From Rubrivivax sp. (GTDB taxonomy: Bacteria > Pseudomonadota > Gammaproteobacteria > Burkholderiales > Burkholderiaceae_C): a stretch of 51,158 nucleotides of DNA. The stretch is taken from positions 1-51,158 of the forward strand of contig JAURZK010000160.1 in the NCBI GenBank assembly GCA_030653505.1. The letters run 5' to 3'. Below the pieces are notes generated by a model. That model saw only the letters and a list, made by a program, of their open reading frames with translations. It had not been told where the DNA came from and did no database searches. Below, in pieces: positions 33,210 through 46,562 of the stretch; the stretch's first letter is position 1, and the number at the start of each line of letters is the position of its first letter. A program made the translations under genes and the position numbers.

Positions 33210-34325
33210 TCAGGGCTCCCGGGCGAGAGCCAGCGGCCGCCGGCCCTTGTGCAGCGGCTCGGGCGCAGGCGGCGGTGCGGCCCCGGCCAGCAAGGCCAGG
33301 CGGGCCCGGGCGTGGGCAACGTAGCGGCCCGCCGGGAACTGGCGCACGTAGGCGTCGAGGCCCTCCCGCGTGCCGGCACGGGCGGCCTGCTCCCAGGCGT
33401 CGAACTCGCGCTGGGGCGCGTAGCCGGCGGCCACCATGGTGGGCTGCGGGGCGGGCAGCTCGGCCGCAGGGCTCGCCGCCGGCGCTGCCGCTACCGCACC
33501 GGCGCGGCCGAGGTGGAAGAAGAAGTCGCTGGACGATTCGTCCACCAGCGAAGGCCGCTGCGCATGGTTCACCGCCTGGGCCGAACGCTCGACGTTGGCA
33601 CGCACCCGCTTGAGCATCTCGCCGGCGGAAACGCCCGGCTGCCGCATCTGTTTGACCAGTTCGCGGGTGAACAGGCCGTTGGCGATGCGGTCATCATCGC
33701 CCAGGCGGTCGAGCGCCTGCTGGCCCTTGGAGGCCGCCATGATGATCATCGTGCCCTTGGGCGGCTCGATGCGCGACAGGCTGGAGCCCGGGGCCATCGA
33801 GCGGCCGGCGCTGGTCTGGCGGAACGGGTCGTCGCGGCAGGCGTCGACGATCACCAGCGAGAACCTCGCGCGCTGGCCCAGGTCGTCCACCACCTGTTCC
33901 AGCGACACGCCGTCGCGCAGGATCGAGCGCTCGCTGCTGATCTCGATGTCCACCGGCAGCAGGAAGGGCCCGGTTTGCGGCGGCTGCGAGCCGTGGCCCG
34001 AGAAGTAGAAGACGACCTCGTCGCCCTTCTGGATGCGGCGCAGGAAGCCGTCGAGCGCCTCGTTCATTCCGCGTCGCGTGCCGTCGAGCACCCGCGTGAC
34101 GTTGAAACCGGCGGTCTCCAGTTCGGAGGCGATGCTGCGGGCGTCGTTGCGCGCGTTGCGCAAAGGCGGCGCCTTGGCGTAGGCATCGTTGCCGATCACC
34201 AGAGCCAGCCGGGCGGCCTGCGCGGGGCCGGCCACGACTGCCACGAGCAAGGCCGCCCCGAGCACTGCCGCGAGCCGAGGCGACCCTGGCGAACCGCTTG
34301 ACCGGAGCAGACGCCAGGCCGCCAT
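33210..34325 (-). CDS. Exported caspase-fold (peptidase C14) protease
   Basis: 371 residues. The ATG at 34325 overlaps the upstream stop as TGATG, so translation is probably coupled. A signal peptide (LAAVLGAALLVAVVAGPAQA) is followed at once by the caspase domain, RLALVIGNDAYAKAPPLRNA. The catalytic His is in FYFSGHGSQ and the catalytic Cys in VIVDACRDDPF. TMIIMAASKGQQALD and NGLFTRELVKQM are typical of bacterial orthocaspases. A Pro/Ala linker leads to a C-terminal helical motif (YVRQFPAGRYVAHARARLAL) often seen with such proteases. It should act in the periplasm or outside. Substrate unknown. Confidence 0.9.
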   Translation of the reverse strand: MAAWRLLRSSGSPGSPRLAAVLGAALLVAVVAGPAQAARLALVIGNDAYAKAPPLRNARNDARSIASELETAGFNVTRVLDGTRRGMNEALDGFLRRIQKGDEVVFYFSGHGSQPPQTGPFLLPVDIEISSERSILRDGVSLEQVVDDLGQRARFSLVIVDACRDDPFRQTSAGRSMAPGSSLSRIEPPKGTMIIMAASKGQQALDRLGDDDRIANGLFTRELVKQMRQPGVSAGEMLKRVRANVERSAQAVNHAQRPSLVDESSSDFFFHLGRAGAVAAAPAASPAAELPAPQPTMVAAGYAPQREFDAWEQAARAGTREGLDAYVRQFPAGRYVAHARARLALLAGAAPPPAPEPLHKGRRPLALAREP

Positions 34326-34945
34326 CAGAACCGCGGTGCCGGCGCGTCTTCGTTGCGCTTGGGCTCGCACTGCATGTCGATGAGCCCCAGCACCTCGCCG
34401 GCGGCCCCGACGATCTCGCCTTCGAGCACGCCACTCTGGCGGTTGATGGCAAAGCGCGCCGCCGACATCTTCTGGAAGGGTGGGTACCAGCCGAACAGCC
34501 AGCCCTCGCCCCACTTGCGGAACCCGGCCCCGGCCATCTGCGGCAGGAAGGTGGCGACGTACTGCGTCTGCGTGGCCTGGTAGCTCAGGCGCTGGCCGGT
34601 GGGCAGCACGTTGGAACGCTCCACGAGCATGCTCATGTTGTTGTCGCGCAGCGCAAGATCGAGTTGCGCATCGCCCCGCTTGGCGGCGCTGCGCACCGAC
34701 CGCACGCGGGCCTGGACGTTCTCGTCGGCATCGGCGCTGTTCTTGTCGTTCTTGTCGCTGTCGGCGGGCGCGCCGCCAGCCGTGGCGCCACGTGTGGTCA
34801 CACCGGTATCTGCAGGTGTGGTCGCCCCGGGCCCGGCAGCCACCATGCCCTGGCAGCGCAGGTACAGGTGGTACATCTGGGCCTGTGCCGGCGCGCCGGC
34901 GGCCAGGCACAAAGCGGCCAGCAGGCCGGGCCCGGCAAGCCGCAT
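34325..34945 (-). CDS. Secreted protein of unknown function in the caspase operon
   Basis: 206 residues from MRLAGPGLLAALCLAAG, with a clear signal peptide cut near APAQA. A low-complexity Asp/Ala/Thr stretch (~35-75) precedes a folded part with YQATQTQYVATFLPQMAGAG and FRKWGEGWLFGWYPPFQ and a strand-rich end ending in CEPKRNEDAPAPRF. I do not recognise the family. It lies 23 bases after the CsgG-like gene and overlaps the caspase start by one base, so it is translationally coupled to the protease and may be its partner. Confidence 0.75.
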   Translation of the reverse strand: MRLAGPGLLAALCLAAGAPAQAQMYHLYLRCQGMVAAGPGATTPADTGVTTRGATAGGAPADSDKNDKNSADADENVQARVRSVRSAAKRGDAQLDLALRDNNMSMLVERSNVLPTGQRLSYQATQTQYVATFLPQMAGAGFRKWGEGWLFGWYPPFQKMSAARFAINRQSGVLEGEIVGAAGEVLGLIDMQCEPKRNEDAPAPRF

Positions 34946-34968
34946 GGCAGCAGCCGCCAAGCAGGCGC

Positions 34969-35823
34969 TCACTTCTTGCTGGCCGGCGTCTGTCCGCCTT
35001 GCACGCCGAGGCGGCCCCCGGTGCCCAGGCCACCCTTGACCGTCTGCGCCTTGTAGCTGCGCAGCGTCTTCACCATCTGGTTGAACGAATCGGCAAAGGC
35101 CGCGGTGATGACCCGGCCCTGCGGGGTCTTGGAGTAGCCGCTGGCGCCGCCGGCCAGGCCGCCCGTGAAGGCGCTGCCGAACATGCCGAAGTCGTAGTTC
35201 TTGCTGCTGCCCTCGGCGGCGGAGATCTGCACGCCCGAGCGGATGTCCACCAGGAGCAGCGTCGTCGAGGCCTCGTTGACGCCCACGCTGCCGGCGACCG
35301 CACCCAGCGCCCCGGGCAGGAAGCCCGCCAGGCCGCCGCGGCCGCCGCCGGTGTTGCCCGAAAACTGGATCGAGGGCCGCATCAGGTAATCGGCCGCCAC
35401 CATCTGCCCGCCGCCCATGTTGCTGCCCGCGCGGCCCTCTTCGCCGCGCATCAGCTGGCGCTCGCGCATCATGTCGTTCATGCCGCCGCCGCGCTCGACG
35501 ATGACGAAGCAGTTGCTCTGCTGGATCATCAGCCGCAGCACCGGGATCGTCGAGCCGAGCTGGTAGCCGCGAAGCTGGGCGTACCACGGCGCGCGCTGGT
35601 CTTCTTCCATCGCCATGGTGCCCAGCGTCTCGTTGCAGCGCTCGAGCTCCGACTTCTGCCCCTCGGCGGTGGCGCCGCCCGCAGCCCCGCCGGCGGAGGC
35701 CGTGCCACCACCGACCTTGGGCATGGTGGACACGCAGCCCTGCATCAGCAGTGCGGCCGCAACCAGCGGCCATGCACGAGAAAGGCGGAAACGGTAGTCG
35801 GTGCAGCTCGGGGACGTTTTCAT
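34969..35823 (-). CDS. CsgG/HfaB-like outer-membrane lipoprotein
   Basis: 284 residues; AGGAG precedes the ATG. The signal peptide ends in lipobox LMQGC. CsgG-like core: STIPVLRLMIQQSNCFVIVE, RERQLMRGEEGRAGSNM, AADYLMRPSIQFSG and the strand EASTTLLLVDIRSGVQIS. CsgG homologues form outer-membrane secretion rings for curli subunits, but no csgA/B/E/F is near, so this may be a CsgG-fold periplasmic lipoprotein with another role. First gene of a four-gene operon with the caspase. Confidence 0.82.
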   Translation of the reverse strand: MKTSPSCTDYRFRLSRAWPLVAAALLMQGCVSTMPKVGGGTASAGGAAGGATAEGQKSELERCNETLGTMAMEEDQRAPWYAQLRGYQLGSTIPVLRLMIQQSNCFVIVERGGGMNDMMRERQLMRGEEGRAGSNMGGGQMVAADYLMRPSIQFSGNTGGGRGGLAGFLPGALGAVAGSVGVNEASTTLLLVDIRSGVQISAAEGSSKNYDFGMFGSAFTGGLAGGASGYSKTPQGRVITAAFADSFNQMVKTLRSYKAQTVKGGLGTGGRLGVQGGQTPASKK

Positions 35824-35980
35824 GGAGAGCGCTCCTCAGGGCAGGATGTGACGTCGATCGTTGACGCCAGCTCGAAATGTAAAGCCTGATTCCGGGCGTG
35901 TTTATCCCCCAAACACCTGAATCTCGATCACCTCCGCCAGCGTTGCCCGGGCGGCCTCCGGCGCCGGGGTCAGCAGCACC

Positions 35981-37258
35981 TTACGGATACAACCCGCGCT
36001 CTTCGCGGGCTTTCAGGATGCGTTCGCAGGCCACGGCGAAGGTGGCGGTGCGCAGGGTGATGTGGTGGCGGTCGGCGGTGTCCCAGATCTTCTTCAGCGC
36101 GCCGATCATGATCTTGTCCAGGCGCACGTTGATCTCGTCTTCGGTCCAGAAGAAGCTGCTGAAGTCCTGCACCCACTCGAAGTAGCTCACCGTCACGCCG
36201 CCGGCGTTGCAGATGACGTCGGGCACGACGAGCACACCACGGTCGGCCAGGATGTCGTCGGCGGAGGGCACGGTGGGGCCATTGGCACCTTCCAGCACCA
36301 GCCTGGCCTTGATGCGCTGGGCACGTTCGGCGGTGATCTGGCCTTCGAGCGCGGCGGGGATGAGGATGTCGCAGTCGACGTCCCAGAATTCCTCGCCGCC
36401 CATCACCTCGGCGCCCTTGAAGCCGCCCACGCCACCGGCGTCGCGCACGTGTGCCGTGATGTCGGCCAGGTCGAAGCCCTGGCTGTTGTATATCGTGCCG
36501 GTGTGGTCCTGTGCGGCGACGATCTTCGCTCCCGCCTGCGCAAACAGTTCTGCCGCAGACGAGCCCACGTTGCCGAAGCCCTGCACCGCGACTCGCGCGC
36601 CCTGCAGGTCGAGGCCGAGGCGCCGCGCCGCCTCGCGCCCGGTGACGAAGACGCCGCGGCCGGTGGCTTTCACCCGCCCCAGGCTGCCGCCCAGGTCGAC
36701 CGGCTTGCCCGTCACCACGCCGGTGGCGGTGCTGCCGGTGTTCATGCTGTAGGTGTCCATCATCCACGCCATGATCTGCGGGTTGGTGTTCACGTCGGGC
36801 GCCGGGATGTCGCGCTGCGGGCCGATGATGATGCCGATCTCGCTGGTGTAGCGGCGCGTCATGCGCTCGAGTTCCTTCATCGAGAGTTGCTTGGGGTCGA
36901 CGCGGATGCCGCCCTTGGCGCCACCGTAGGGCAGGTTGACGGCGGCGTTCTTCACGCTCATCCAGGCCGCCAGCGCCATCACCTCTTCCAGCGTCACGTC
37001 GGGGTGGTAGCGCACGCCGCCCTTGCCCGGGCCGCGGCTGAGGTTGTGCTGCACCCGGTAGCCCTCGAAGTGGGCCACGTCGCCGTTGTCCATCTCGATG
37101 GGGATGTCGACGATGAGCGCGCGCTTCGGGCGTTTCAGCGTTTCGACCCATTTTGCGAGGTGGCCCAGGTAGGGCACGACGCGGTCGACCTGCATCAGGT
37201 AGGTGCCCCAGGGGCTGTTGGGGGTGGGGTGGACGTAGGACAGGGGCAGGGTCGTCAT
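35981..37258 (-). CDS. gdhA: Glu/Leu/Phe/Val dehydrogenase family glutamate dehydrogenase
   Basis: 425 residues from [18 protein letters not shown] with AGGAA upstream; the longer open frame to 37402 is not conserved. Catalytic region [15 protein letters not shown] with the substrate lysine, [12 protein letters not shown], Asp in [14 protein letters not shown], and a Rossmann domain [16 protein letters not shown]. Interconverts glutamate and 2-oxoglutarate with ammonia. The ~425-residue hexameric type in Burkholderiales usually prefers NAD for catabolism; cofactor not provable here. Divergent from proC, linking it to proline-glutamate metabolism. Confidence 0.94.
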   Translation of the reverse strand: MTTLPLSYVHPTPNSPWGTYLMQVDRVVPYLGHLAKWVETLKRPKRALIVDIPIEMDNGDVAHFEGYRVQHNLSRGPGKGGVRYHPDVTLEEVMALAAWMSVKNAAVNLPYGGAKGGIRVDPKQLSMKELERMTRRYTSEIGIIIGPQRDIPAPDVNTNPQIMAWMMDTYSMNTGSTATGVVTGKPVDLGGSLGRVKATGRGVFVTGREAARRLGLDLQGARVAVQGFGNVGSSAAELFAQAGAKIVAAQDHTGTIYNSQGFDLADITAHVRDAGGVGGFKGAEVMGGEEFWDVDCDILIPAALEGQITAERAQRIKARLVLEGANGPTVPSADDILADRGVLVVPDVICNAGGVTVSYFEWVQDFSSFFWTEDEINVRLDKIMIGALKKIWDTADRHHITLRTATFAVACERILKAREERGLYP

Positions 37259-37449
37259 GGGGGGTTCCTGGGGTGGTGGACACCGCCGCGGCCACCGCCG
37301 CAGGCCTCGTGGGCCCGCCGCACCGCAGCCGCCGCGACATGGGCCGGAACTGTAGGCCCCGCGACGCCCGGTGTGTTGGCGCCAGCCATGCCGCCTTTGC
37401 ATGAAGCCTGCGCCCGCGTGTCATCGCGGCCTGACTACACTGCCGCCGC

Positions 37450-38265
37450 ATGAACATCCCGCCCCCGCGCCGCATCGCCTTCATCGGCGGCGGCAACATG
37501 GCCAGCGCGCTCATCGGCGGGCTCTTGCGCAGCGGCCGGGAAGCTGCGGCCATCACCGTCGTCGAGCCCTTCGGGCCCCAGCGCGACAAGCTGGCGCAGG
37601 CCTTCGGCATCCAGGCGCAGGCCGTTGCCGACGCCCGCCTCGCCGACGCCGCCACCGTGGTCTGGGCCGTCAAGCCGCAGCTCTTCGCCGAGGCCGCCGC
37701 GCCCTGCGCACCCTTCGTCGGCAGCGCCCTGCAGGTCAGCGTGATGGCCGGCGTGCGCTGCGCGGCGGTGGCGCACGCCAGCGGCAGCGCGCGCGTGGTG
37801 CGCGCCATGCCGAACACGCCGGCGCTCATCGGCCAGGGCATCGCCGGGCTGTTCGCCACGCCGGCGGTCGACGAAGCCGGGCGCGCCGAGGTCGACGCGC
37901 TGTTCGCACCGACAGGTGCATCGCTGTGGCTGCCCGGCGAGGACGACCTGGACGCCGTGACGGCGCTGTCGGGCTCGGGCCCGGCCTATGTCTTCTACTT
38001 CCTCGAAGCCATGATGCAGGCCGCAGCCGAGATGGGCCTCGCCGAGGCCCAGGGCCGCATGCTGGCCCTGCACACCTTCGCCGGTGCCACGGCGCTGGCC
38101 CAGCAGTCGCCGCTGCCGCCGCACGCGCTGCGCGCGCAGGTCACCAGCAAGGGCGGGACGACCTTCGCCGCACTCTCGTCGCTGGAAGACAGCGGCGTCA
38201 AGGCGGCGTTCGTGAAGGCCTTGCACGCGGCGAGGCAGCGGGCCGAGGAGCTCGGCCGGGCCTGA
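37450..38265 (+). CDS. proC: Pyrroline-5-carboxylate reductase
   Basis: 271 residues, the usual length. Reduces 1-pyrroline-5-carboxylate to proline. NAD(P)-binding FIGGGNMASALIGGL at the start, MPNTPALIGQGI, SGSGPAYVFYF and the C-terminal signature LRAQVTSKGGTTFAAL. The start is ATG at 37450 without a strong ribosome-binding site; a weak TACACT lies ten bases upstream, so the message may be leaderless. Divergent from gdhA with 191 bases between starts. Confidence 0.95.
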   Translation: MNIPPPRRIAFIGGGNMASALIGGLLRSGREAAAITVVEPFGPQRDKLAQAFGIQAQAVADARLADAATVVWAVKPQLFAEAAAPCAPFVGSALQVSVMAGVRCAAVAHASGSARVVRAMPNTPALIGQGIAGLFATPAVDEAGRAEVDALFAPTGASLWLPGEDDLDAVTALSGSGPAYVFYFLEAMMQAAAEMGLAEAQGRMLALHTFAGATALAQQSPLPPHALRAQVTSKGGTTFAALSSLEDSGVKAAFVKALHAARQRAEELGRA

Positions 38266-38292
38266 GGGCACCCGTCGACGCCGAGCGCCGCG

Positions 38293-39201
38293 TCAACGCA
38301 ACGAGAGGTCGATGGCGACACCGGCGAAGACGGCAGCCCCCACCCAGTGATTGAGTCGGAAGGCCTTGAAGCAGCCCTCACGAGAGCGGTCGCGGATCAA
38401 CGTGTAGTGCCACGCCGCCTGCACCGCCGCCACGCCGATGCCGGCCATGAACCAGCCGCCCAGCCCGAGCGAGCGGCCCAGCAGCGCCCAGCTCACCAGG
38501 TAGACGGTGTAACAGGCCATCACCGCCGGCACGTCCCAGCGGCCCAGCGTGATGGCGCTGGTCTTCATGCCGATGCGCAGGTCGTCGTCGCGGTCGACCA
38601 TGGCGTACTCGGTGTCGTAGGCGAGCACCCAGAACAGGTTGCCCAGCAGCAGCCACCAGGCCTGTGGCGGTACCGCGGCGTGGACCGCGCCCCACCCCCA
38701 GTCTGTGCCGCCCAGCGCGGCGGCAAAGGCCATCGGGATGCCGAAGCTGAAGGCCACGCCCAGCACCGCCTGCGGGATGGCCAGGACGCGCTTGGCGTAG
38801 GGGTAGGCCAGCGTCACCGCCAGCGCCAGCACGCTGAGCTGGATGGCGCCGGGGTTGGTGGACAGCACCAGGACGAAGGCGGCCAGTGCGAGCACCGCAC
38901 CGACGGCCAGCGCCTCCTGCGGCGAAATCGCGCCGCGCGTCACCGGCCGCTGCGCGGTGCGCTTGACGTGGCGGTCGAAGTCGCGGTCGGCGACGTCGTT
39001 GGCGCAGCAGCCGGCGCTGCGCATGAGGATGGTGCCGAGCACGAAGACGAGCAGCAGGTGCCAGCCCGGCCAGCCGTCGCCGGCGATCCACAGCGCGCTG
39101 AGCGTCGGCCACAGCAGCAACAGCCAGCCGGCCGGGCGGTTCCAGCGGATGAGGTCGAGGTAGAGCGCCAGTCGGCTGGGGGTGGGGGCGACGGCCTGCA
39201 T
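38293..39201 (-). CDS. ubiA: 4-hydroxybenzoate octaprenyltransferase
   Basis: 302-residue polytopic membrane protein; attaches the polyprenyl chain to 4-hydroxybenzoate in ubiquinone synthesis. The two Asp-rich motifs are visible: [18 protein letters not shown] (first) and [17 protein letters not shown] (second). About eight to nine hydrophobic helices are spread along the protein. ATG at 39201, 24 bases downstream of the prfC end is the opposite relation: prfC ends at 39225, so ubiA follows prfC on the same strand. Confidence 0.95.
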   Translation of the reverse strand: MQAVAPTPSRLALYLDLIRWNRPAGWLLLLWPTLSALWIAGDGWPGWHLLLVFVLGTILMRSAGCCANDVADRDFDRHVKRTAQRPVTRGAISPQEALAVGAVLALAAFVLVLSTNPGAIQLSVLALAVTLAYPYAKRVLAIPQAVLGVAFSFGIPMAFAAALGGTDWGWGAVHAAVPPQAWWLLLGNLFWVLAYDTEYAMVDRDDDLRIGMKTSAITLGRWDVPAVMACYTVYLVSWALLGRSLGLGGWFMAGIGVAAVQAAWHYTLIRDRSREGCFKAFRLNHWVGAAVFAGVAIDLSLR

Positions 39202-39224
39202 GGGCGGATTATCTGCAGCGGGGC

Positions 39225-40868
<1,644 letters not shown>

Positions 40869-40960
40869 GGAAACTTTCGGCGCGGGCACGGGGGGCCGGC
40901 GACAGCAGGGAAAGGCAGGAAGGGCGTGATTATCGGCGGCGGTGCGATGATCGACGCCAC

Positions 40961-41953
40961 ATGAACGCGCTGCTCGACATCCACCCCGAAGTGGCCGACG
41001 CACTGCACCACGGCCGGTCCGTGGTGGCGCTGGAATCCACCATCATCAGCCACGGCATGCCCTGGCCGCAGAACCTCGAGACCGCACTGCGCGTCGAGGC
41101 CGCCGTGCGCGAACATGGCGCCGTGCCTGCCACGGTGGCGGTGATGGCCGGGCGGCTGAAGGCCGGGCTGACGCATGACGACATCGAGAGCCTGGCCCGC
41201 CAGGGCCTCACAGCGCCCAAGGTCAGCCGGCGCGACCTGCCTCTCCTGTTGGCCGAAGCAGGCACCGGCGCCACGACGGTGGCCGCGACGATGATCGTCG
41301 CCGCACTCGCCGGCATCCGCATCTTTGCCACCGGCGGCATCGGTGGCGTGCACCGCGGGGCGGCGACCAGCTTCGACATCAGCGCCGACCTGCAGGAACT
41401 GGCGCGCACTTCGGTGGCCGTGGTCTGCGCCGGCGCCAAGGCCATCCTCGACCTGAAGCTGACGCTGGAATACTTGGAAACGCAGGGTGTGCCCGTCATC
41501 GGCTTCGGCACCGACGAACTGCCGGCCTTCTACTCACGCGCCAGCGGGCTGAAGGTGAACCGCCGGCTCGACACGCCCGAGCAGATCGCCCGTGTGCTGC
41601 ACGCCAAGTGGCAGGCCGGCCTGCAGGGCGGTGTGGTGATCGCCAATCCGATCGCGCCGGAGCACGAGATCCCGCGTGAACGCATCGACGGCTACATCGG
41701 CCAGGCGCTGCGGGAAGTGCAGCAGCAGGGCGTCGAAGGCGCTGCCGTCACGCCCTTCCTGCTGGCGCGTGTCAGTGAACTCACGGGCGGAGCGAGCCTG
41801 GCGGCCAACATCGAACTCGTGCTGGCGAACGCGCGGTTGGCGGCGCGGGTTGCCGGCGCGCTGGCGGCGTTGTCGGCCGACGAGGCCCGCGCCGCGCGCC
41901 AGGCCGAGGCCGTGGAGGCTGCAATGCAGGCCCAGGCAGCGCTCGGTGCTTGA
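40961..41953 (+). CDS. psuG: Pseudouridine-5'-phosphate glycosidase
   Basis: 330 residues, slightly longer than the usual ~305-312 because of an Ala-rich C-terminal tail. Cleaves pseudouridine 5'-phosphate to ribose 5-phosphate and uracil. Family signatures: VVALESTIISHGMPWPQN, TVAVMAGRLKAGL, KVSRRDLP, FATGGIGGVHRGA, VVIANPIAPEHEIP. The usual partner kinase psuK is not adjacent; the next bases downstream are the decayed bphO fragment. Confidence 0.93.
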   Translation: MNALLDIHPEVADALHHGRSVVALESTIISHGMPWPQNLETALRVEAAVREHGAVPATVAVMAGRLKAGLTHDDIESLARQGLTAPKVSRRDLPLLLAEAGTGATTVAATMIVAALAGIRIFATGGIGGVHRGAATSFDISADLQELARTSVAVVCAGAKAILDLKLTLEYLETQGVPVIGFGTDELPAFYSRASGLKVNRRLDTPEQIARVLHAKWQAGLQGGVVIANPIAPEHEIPRERIDGYIGQALREVQQQGVEGAAVTPFLLARVSELTGGASLAANIELVLANARLAARVAGALAALSADEARAARQAEAVEAAMQAQAALGA

Positions 41954-41968
41954 GGCGGACGGCACACG

Positions 41969-42200
41969 GTGGCCAGCGATCTGGCCGGGGCCCAGCCCTG
42001 CGACCCCGCGGCCCTGCCTGAACGCCTGCGGCTGGGCACCCGCGACCTGCACGCCGCCACCGAGCGCACCGGTGCGATAGCCGCACTGCTGGCCGGGCGG
42101 CCGGCGCGCCCCGGTGACTGCGGGCTCCGGCGCAACCTGCACGAGGTCTACACCGCACTCGAAGGGGCGCTGGAAACGCGCCGGCACGACGCCGCCCAAC
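41969..42200 (+). pseudogene. Haem oxygenase (bphO-type) fragment
   Basis: The frame from the GTG at 41969 gives LPERLRLGTRDLHAATERTG, AIAALLAGR and RRNLHEVYTALEGALETR, which matches the N-terminal third of biliverdin-producing haem oxygenases, including the haem-ligand His in DLHAATE. The usual YxxLLRNLH reads CGLRRNLHE. After about residue 75 similarity stops and the frame runs into the 3' side of the phytochrome fragment on the other strand. The remaining two thirds are missing. Haem oxygenase supplies biliverdin to bacteriophytochromes. Treated as a remnant. Confidence 0.6.
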
Positions 42201-42309
42201 GGACTGCCGCGCCAGGATTCGGCCGCGACGCGGCGGATGCGCGCATACAGCGCAGTCGTCCGCGCGGCCGAGGCCTCGCCACAGGCTCGCCCGTCACGGG
42301 CGCCGGCGC

Positions 42310-43060
42310 ACCGGCGCCGCGCAGTGCCAGGAAGGCGTCGTTGGTGAACATCAACCCGCCCTGTGCGTCGGTCAGCAGCACCGGTTCACGTGCGGCGCCC
42401 ACGGTCTCGCGCACCTCGGCGAGCTGCTGTTCGGCGATGAGCAGCCGCACCGCATGCACCTGCACGATGATGTCGACCAGCGCCGTGCCGATGGCTCGCC
42501 CCATCATCCCTTCGGACGTCGACCACGGCAGCGCCGTGTCGCGCACGATCTCGGACCAGGCGGCGAAACTGCGCCGTGGCGAGACCTTCAGCGGGTCTTC
42601 GTCCATCGGCTTGTGCGGGTCACCGGCCCAGGTGACGGTGAGCAGCGGCTCCTTGCGCAGCCACATCAGCTACGGGGCACGTCGTCGACGGCGGCATCGC
42701 CAGTGCGCCGGCCGCGGTGGCGGCCAGCGAGGCCAGCGGCGCGTGTGCTCTGCCCGGCGCGGCGTGGGCCACGGGGGTGCCGGGCTCGCCCTGGTGCGGC
42801 CGTGCGTGCATCCAGTCCAGCAGCGCGCGGAGCCCGGGCGTGGCAGGCACCTCGCCCGTGGGCAGGATCTCTTCGCCGTGAAACAGCGCCGGGCCCGTGG
42901 CGCCCAGCGGCTGCAACGGCGTGTGCGGGTTGCGGAACAGGGCCAGGCGCCAGTCACCTTCGGTCGACGTGGCCTCGGTCGAGCGCTGCTCCAGCCGGCG
43001 CACCATCAGCGCCACAGCACAGGCGCGCGGGGCATCCGTGCGCGTTCGCGACGCTGGCGA
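42310..43060 (-). pseudogene. Bacteriophytochrome (bphP) fragment, frameshifted
   Basis: On the minus strand one frame (to ~42680) reads RRLEQRSTEATSTEGDWRLA and LRALLDWMHARP, the start of a PHY domain. Another frame from 42666 reads MWLRKEPLLTVTWAGDPHKP, VSPRRSFAAWSEIVRDTALP and PVLLTDAQGGLMFTNDAFLAL, the end of PHY and the start of a following PAS. Between them (42661-42690) AVDDVPRS can be read in a third frame, so two indels lie within about 30 bases. The N-terminal PAS-GAF chromophore part and the C-terminal output part are absent. 43061-43198, up to katG, holds only an unassigned frame ending in AGPVACNEG. Confidence 0.7.
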
Positions 43061-43198
43061 AGCCGGGCCCGCGTGGCTGTTCTGGCTCAGCCTTCGTTGC
43101 AGGCCACCGGCCCGGCCAGCAGCGTGAAACCCCCCGCGCCGACGATGGTGTCGACGGCGCGGCGCAGCAGCATCATCGCGGGGTCCCGTGTGTCGAGC

Positions 43199-45512
<2,314 letters not shown>

Positions 45513-45534
45513 AGCAATTGACTCGAAGGGCTCG

Positions 45535-45562
45535 ATAGCCGCAAGGCCTATCGTCGCCATAG
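45535..45562. promoter_or_regulatory. Possible OxyR-binding site upstream of katG
   Basis: ATAG, 9 bases, CTAT, 7 bases, ATAG. Three of the four half-sites of the classical ATAG-N7-CTAT-N7-ATAG-N7-CTAT pattern are present, the central spacing being exact and the outer one two bases long. It lies 23 bases upstream of the -35 of the katG promoter, between katG and oxyR. Confidence 0.45.
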
Positions 45563-45598
45563 TTGCAAGCGGCGCCGCTTCGCCGCAAGGGCGTGGAC

Positions 45599-46522
45599 TC
45601 AGGCCGTCAGCCGCTGCACACCCGGCAGCGGGCAGGCGTAGATGCAATTGCGCAGCGCCGCGATGGCCTCGTAGCGCGGAAAGGTGCGGCGCCAGGCCAG
45701 CACCACGCGGCGCGTGGGCGCTGGCGCGGTGAACTTGACGTAGCGGATGTGCGACTGCTTGTCGGCCGGCACCGACAGCTGCGGCACCACCGTCACGCCC
45801 ATGCCCGAGGCCACCATGTACTTGATGGTCTCCAGGCTGCTGCCCTCGAAGCTCTTGCGTATGCCCTCGGCGTTGCTGGCGAAGCGTGCGTACTCGGGGC
45901 AGACCTCGAGCACGTGGTCGCGGAAGCAGTGGCCGGTGCCCAGCAGCAGCATGGTCTCGTTCTTCAGCTCTTCGGCCGTGATGCTCTTGCGCTTGGCGAA
46001 GGGGTGGCTCGCGGGCACGGCGGCGAGGAAGGGTTCGTCGTACAGCGGCGCGACGGCCAGGCCGGTGTCGGGGAAGGGCTCGGCCATGATGGCGCAGTCG
46101 AGCTCGCCCATGCGCAGCATGTCCAGCAGCTTGGCGGTGAAGTTCTCCTGCAGCATCAGCGGCATCTGCGGCACGCGCTCGATAGCGGCTCTCACCAGGT
46201 CGGGCAGCAGGTAGGGGCCGATGGTGTAGATCACGCCCAGGCGCAGCGGGCCGCTCACCGGGTCTTTGCCCAACTTGGCGATCTCGCGGATGGCCTGCGC
46301 CTGCTCGATGACCTGCTGCGCCTGGCGCACGATCTGCTCGCCCAGTGGCGTCACGCTCACCTCGGTGGCGCCGCGCTCGAAGATCTTCACGTCGAGCTCT
46401 TCTTCCAGCTTCTTGATCGCGACGCTGAGCGTGGGCTGTGAAACGAAGCAGGCCTCGGCGGCGCGGCCGAAGTGTCTCTCGCGGGCGACGGCGACGATGT
46501 ACTTGAGCTCGGTGAGGGTCAT
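45599..46522 (-). CDS. oxyR: LysR-family peroxide sensor OxyR
   Basis: 307 residues. N-terminal winged helix (HFGRAAEACFVSQPTLSVAI) and the regulatory domain with the two redox cysteines spaced nine apart in GTGHCFRDHVLEVCPE, the disulphide switch of OxyR. SSLETIKYMVASGMGVTVVP is a family signature. Oxidised OxyR activates katG and other peroxide genes. It lies directly upstream of katG on the same strand, unlike the divergent oxyR arrangement of many bacteria. Confidence 0.95.
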   Translation of the reverse strand: MTLTELKYIVAVARERHFGRAAEACFVSQPTLSVAIKKLEEELDVKIFERGATEVSVTPLGEQIVRQAQQVIEQAQAIREIAKLGKDPVSGPLRLGVIYTIGPYLLPDLVRAAIERVPQMPLMLQENFTAKLLDMLRMGELDCAIMAEPFPDTGLAVAPLYDEPFLAAVPASHPFAKRKSITAEELKNETMLLLGTGHCFRDHVLEVCPEYARFASNAEGIRKSFEGSSLETIKYMVASGMGVTVVPQLSVPADKQSHIRYVKFTAPAPTRRVVLAWRRTFPRYEAIAALRNCIYACPLPGVQRLTA

Positions 46523-46562
46523 GGCCGGATTGTCGCCAATCCTGCCATGCCGCCACCCGGCG

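Noticed and set aside
35908..35977. Short minus-strand frame after gdhA ending in AEVIEIQVFGG
   Set aside because: Only about 25-35 codons, no start or recognisable family; could be a remnant but cannot be supported.
40869..41003. N-terminal extension of prfC
   Set aside because: It overlaps the divergent psuG start, is Cys/Pro/Arg-rich and unlike RF3, which begins at the ATG at 40868.
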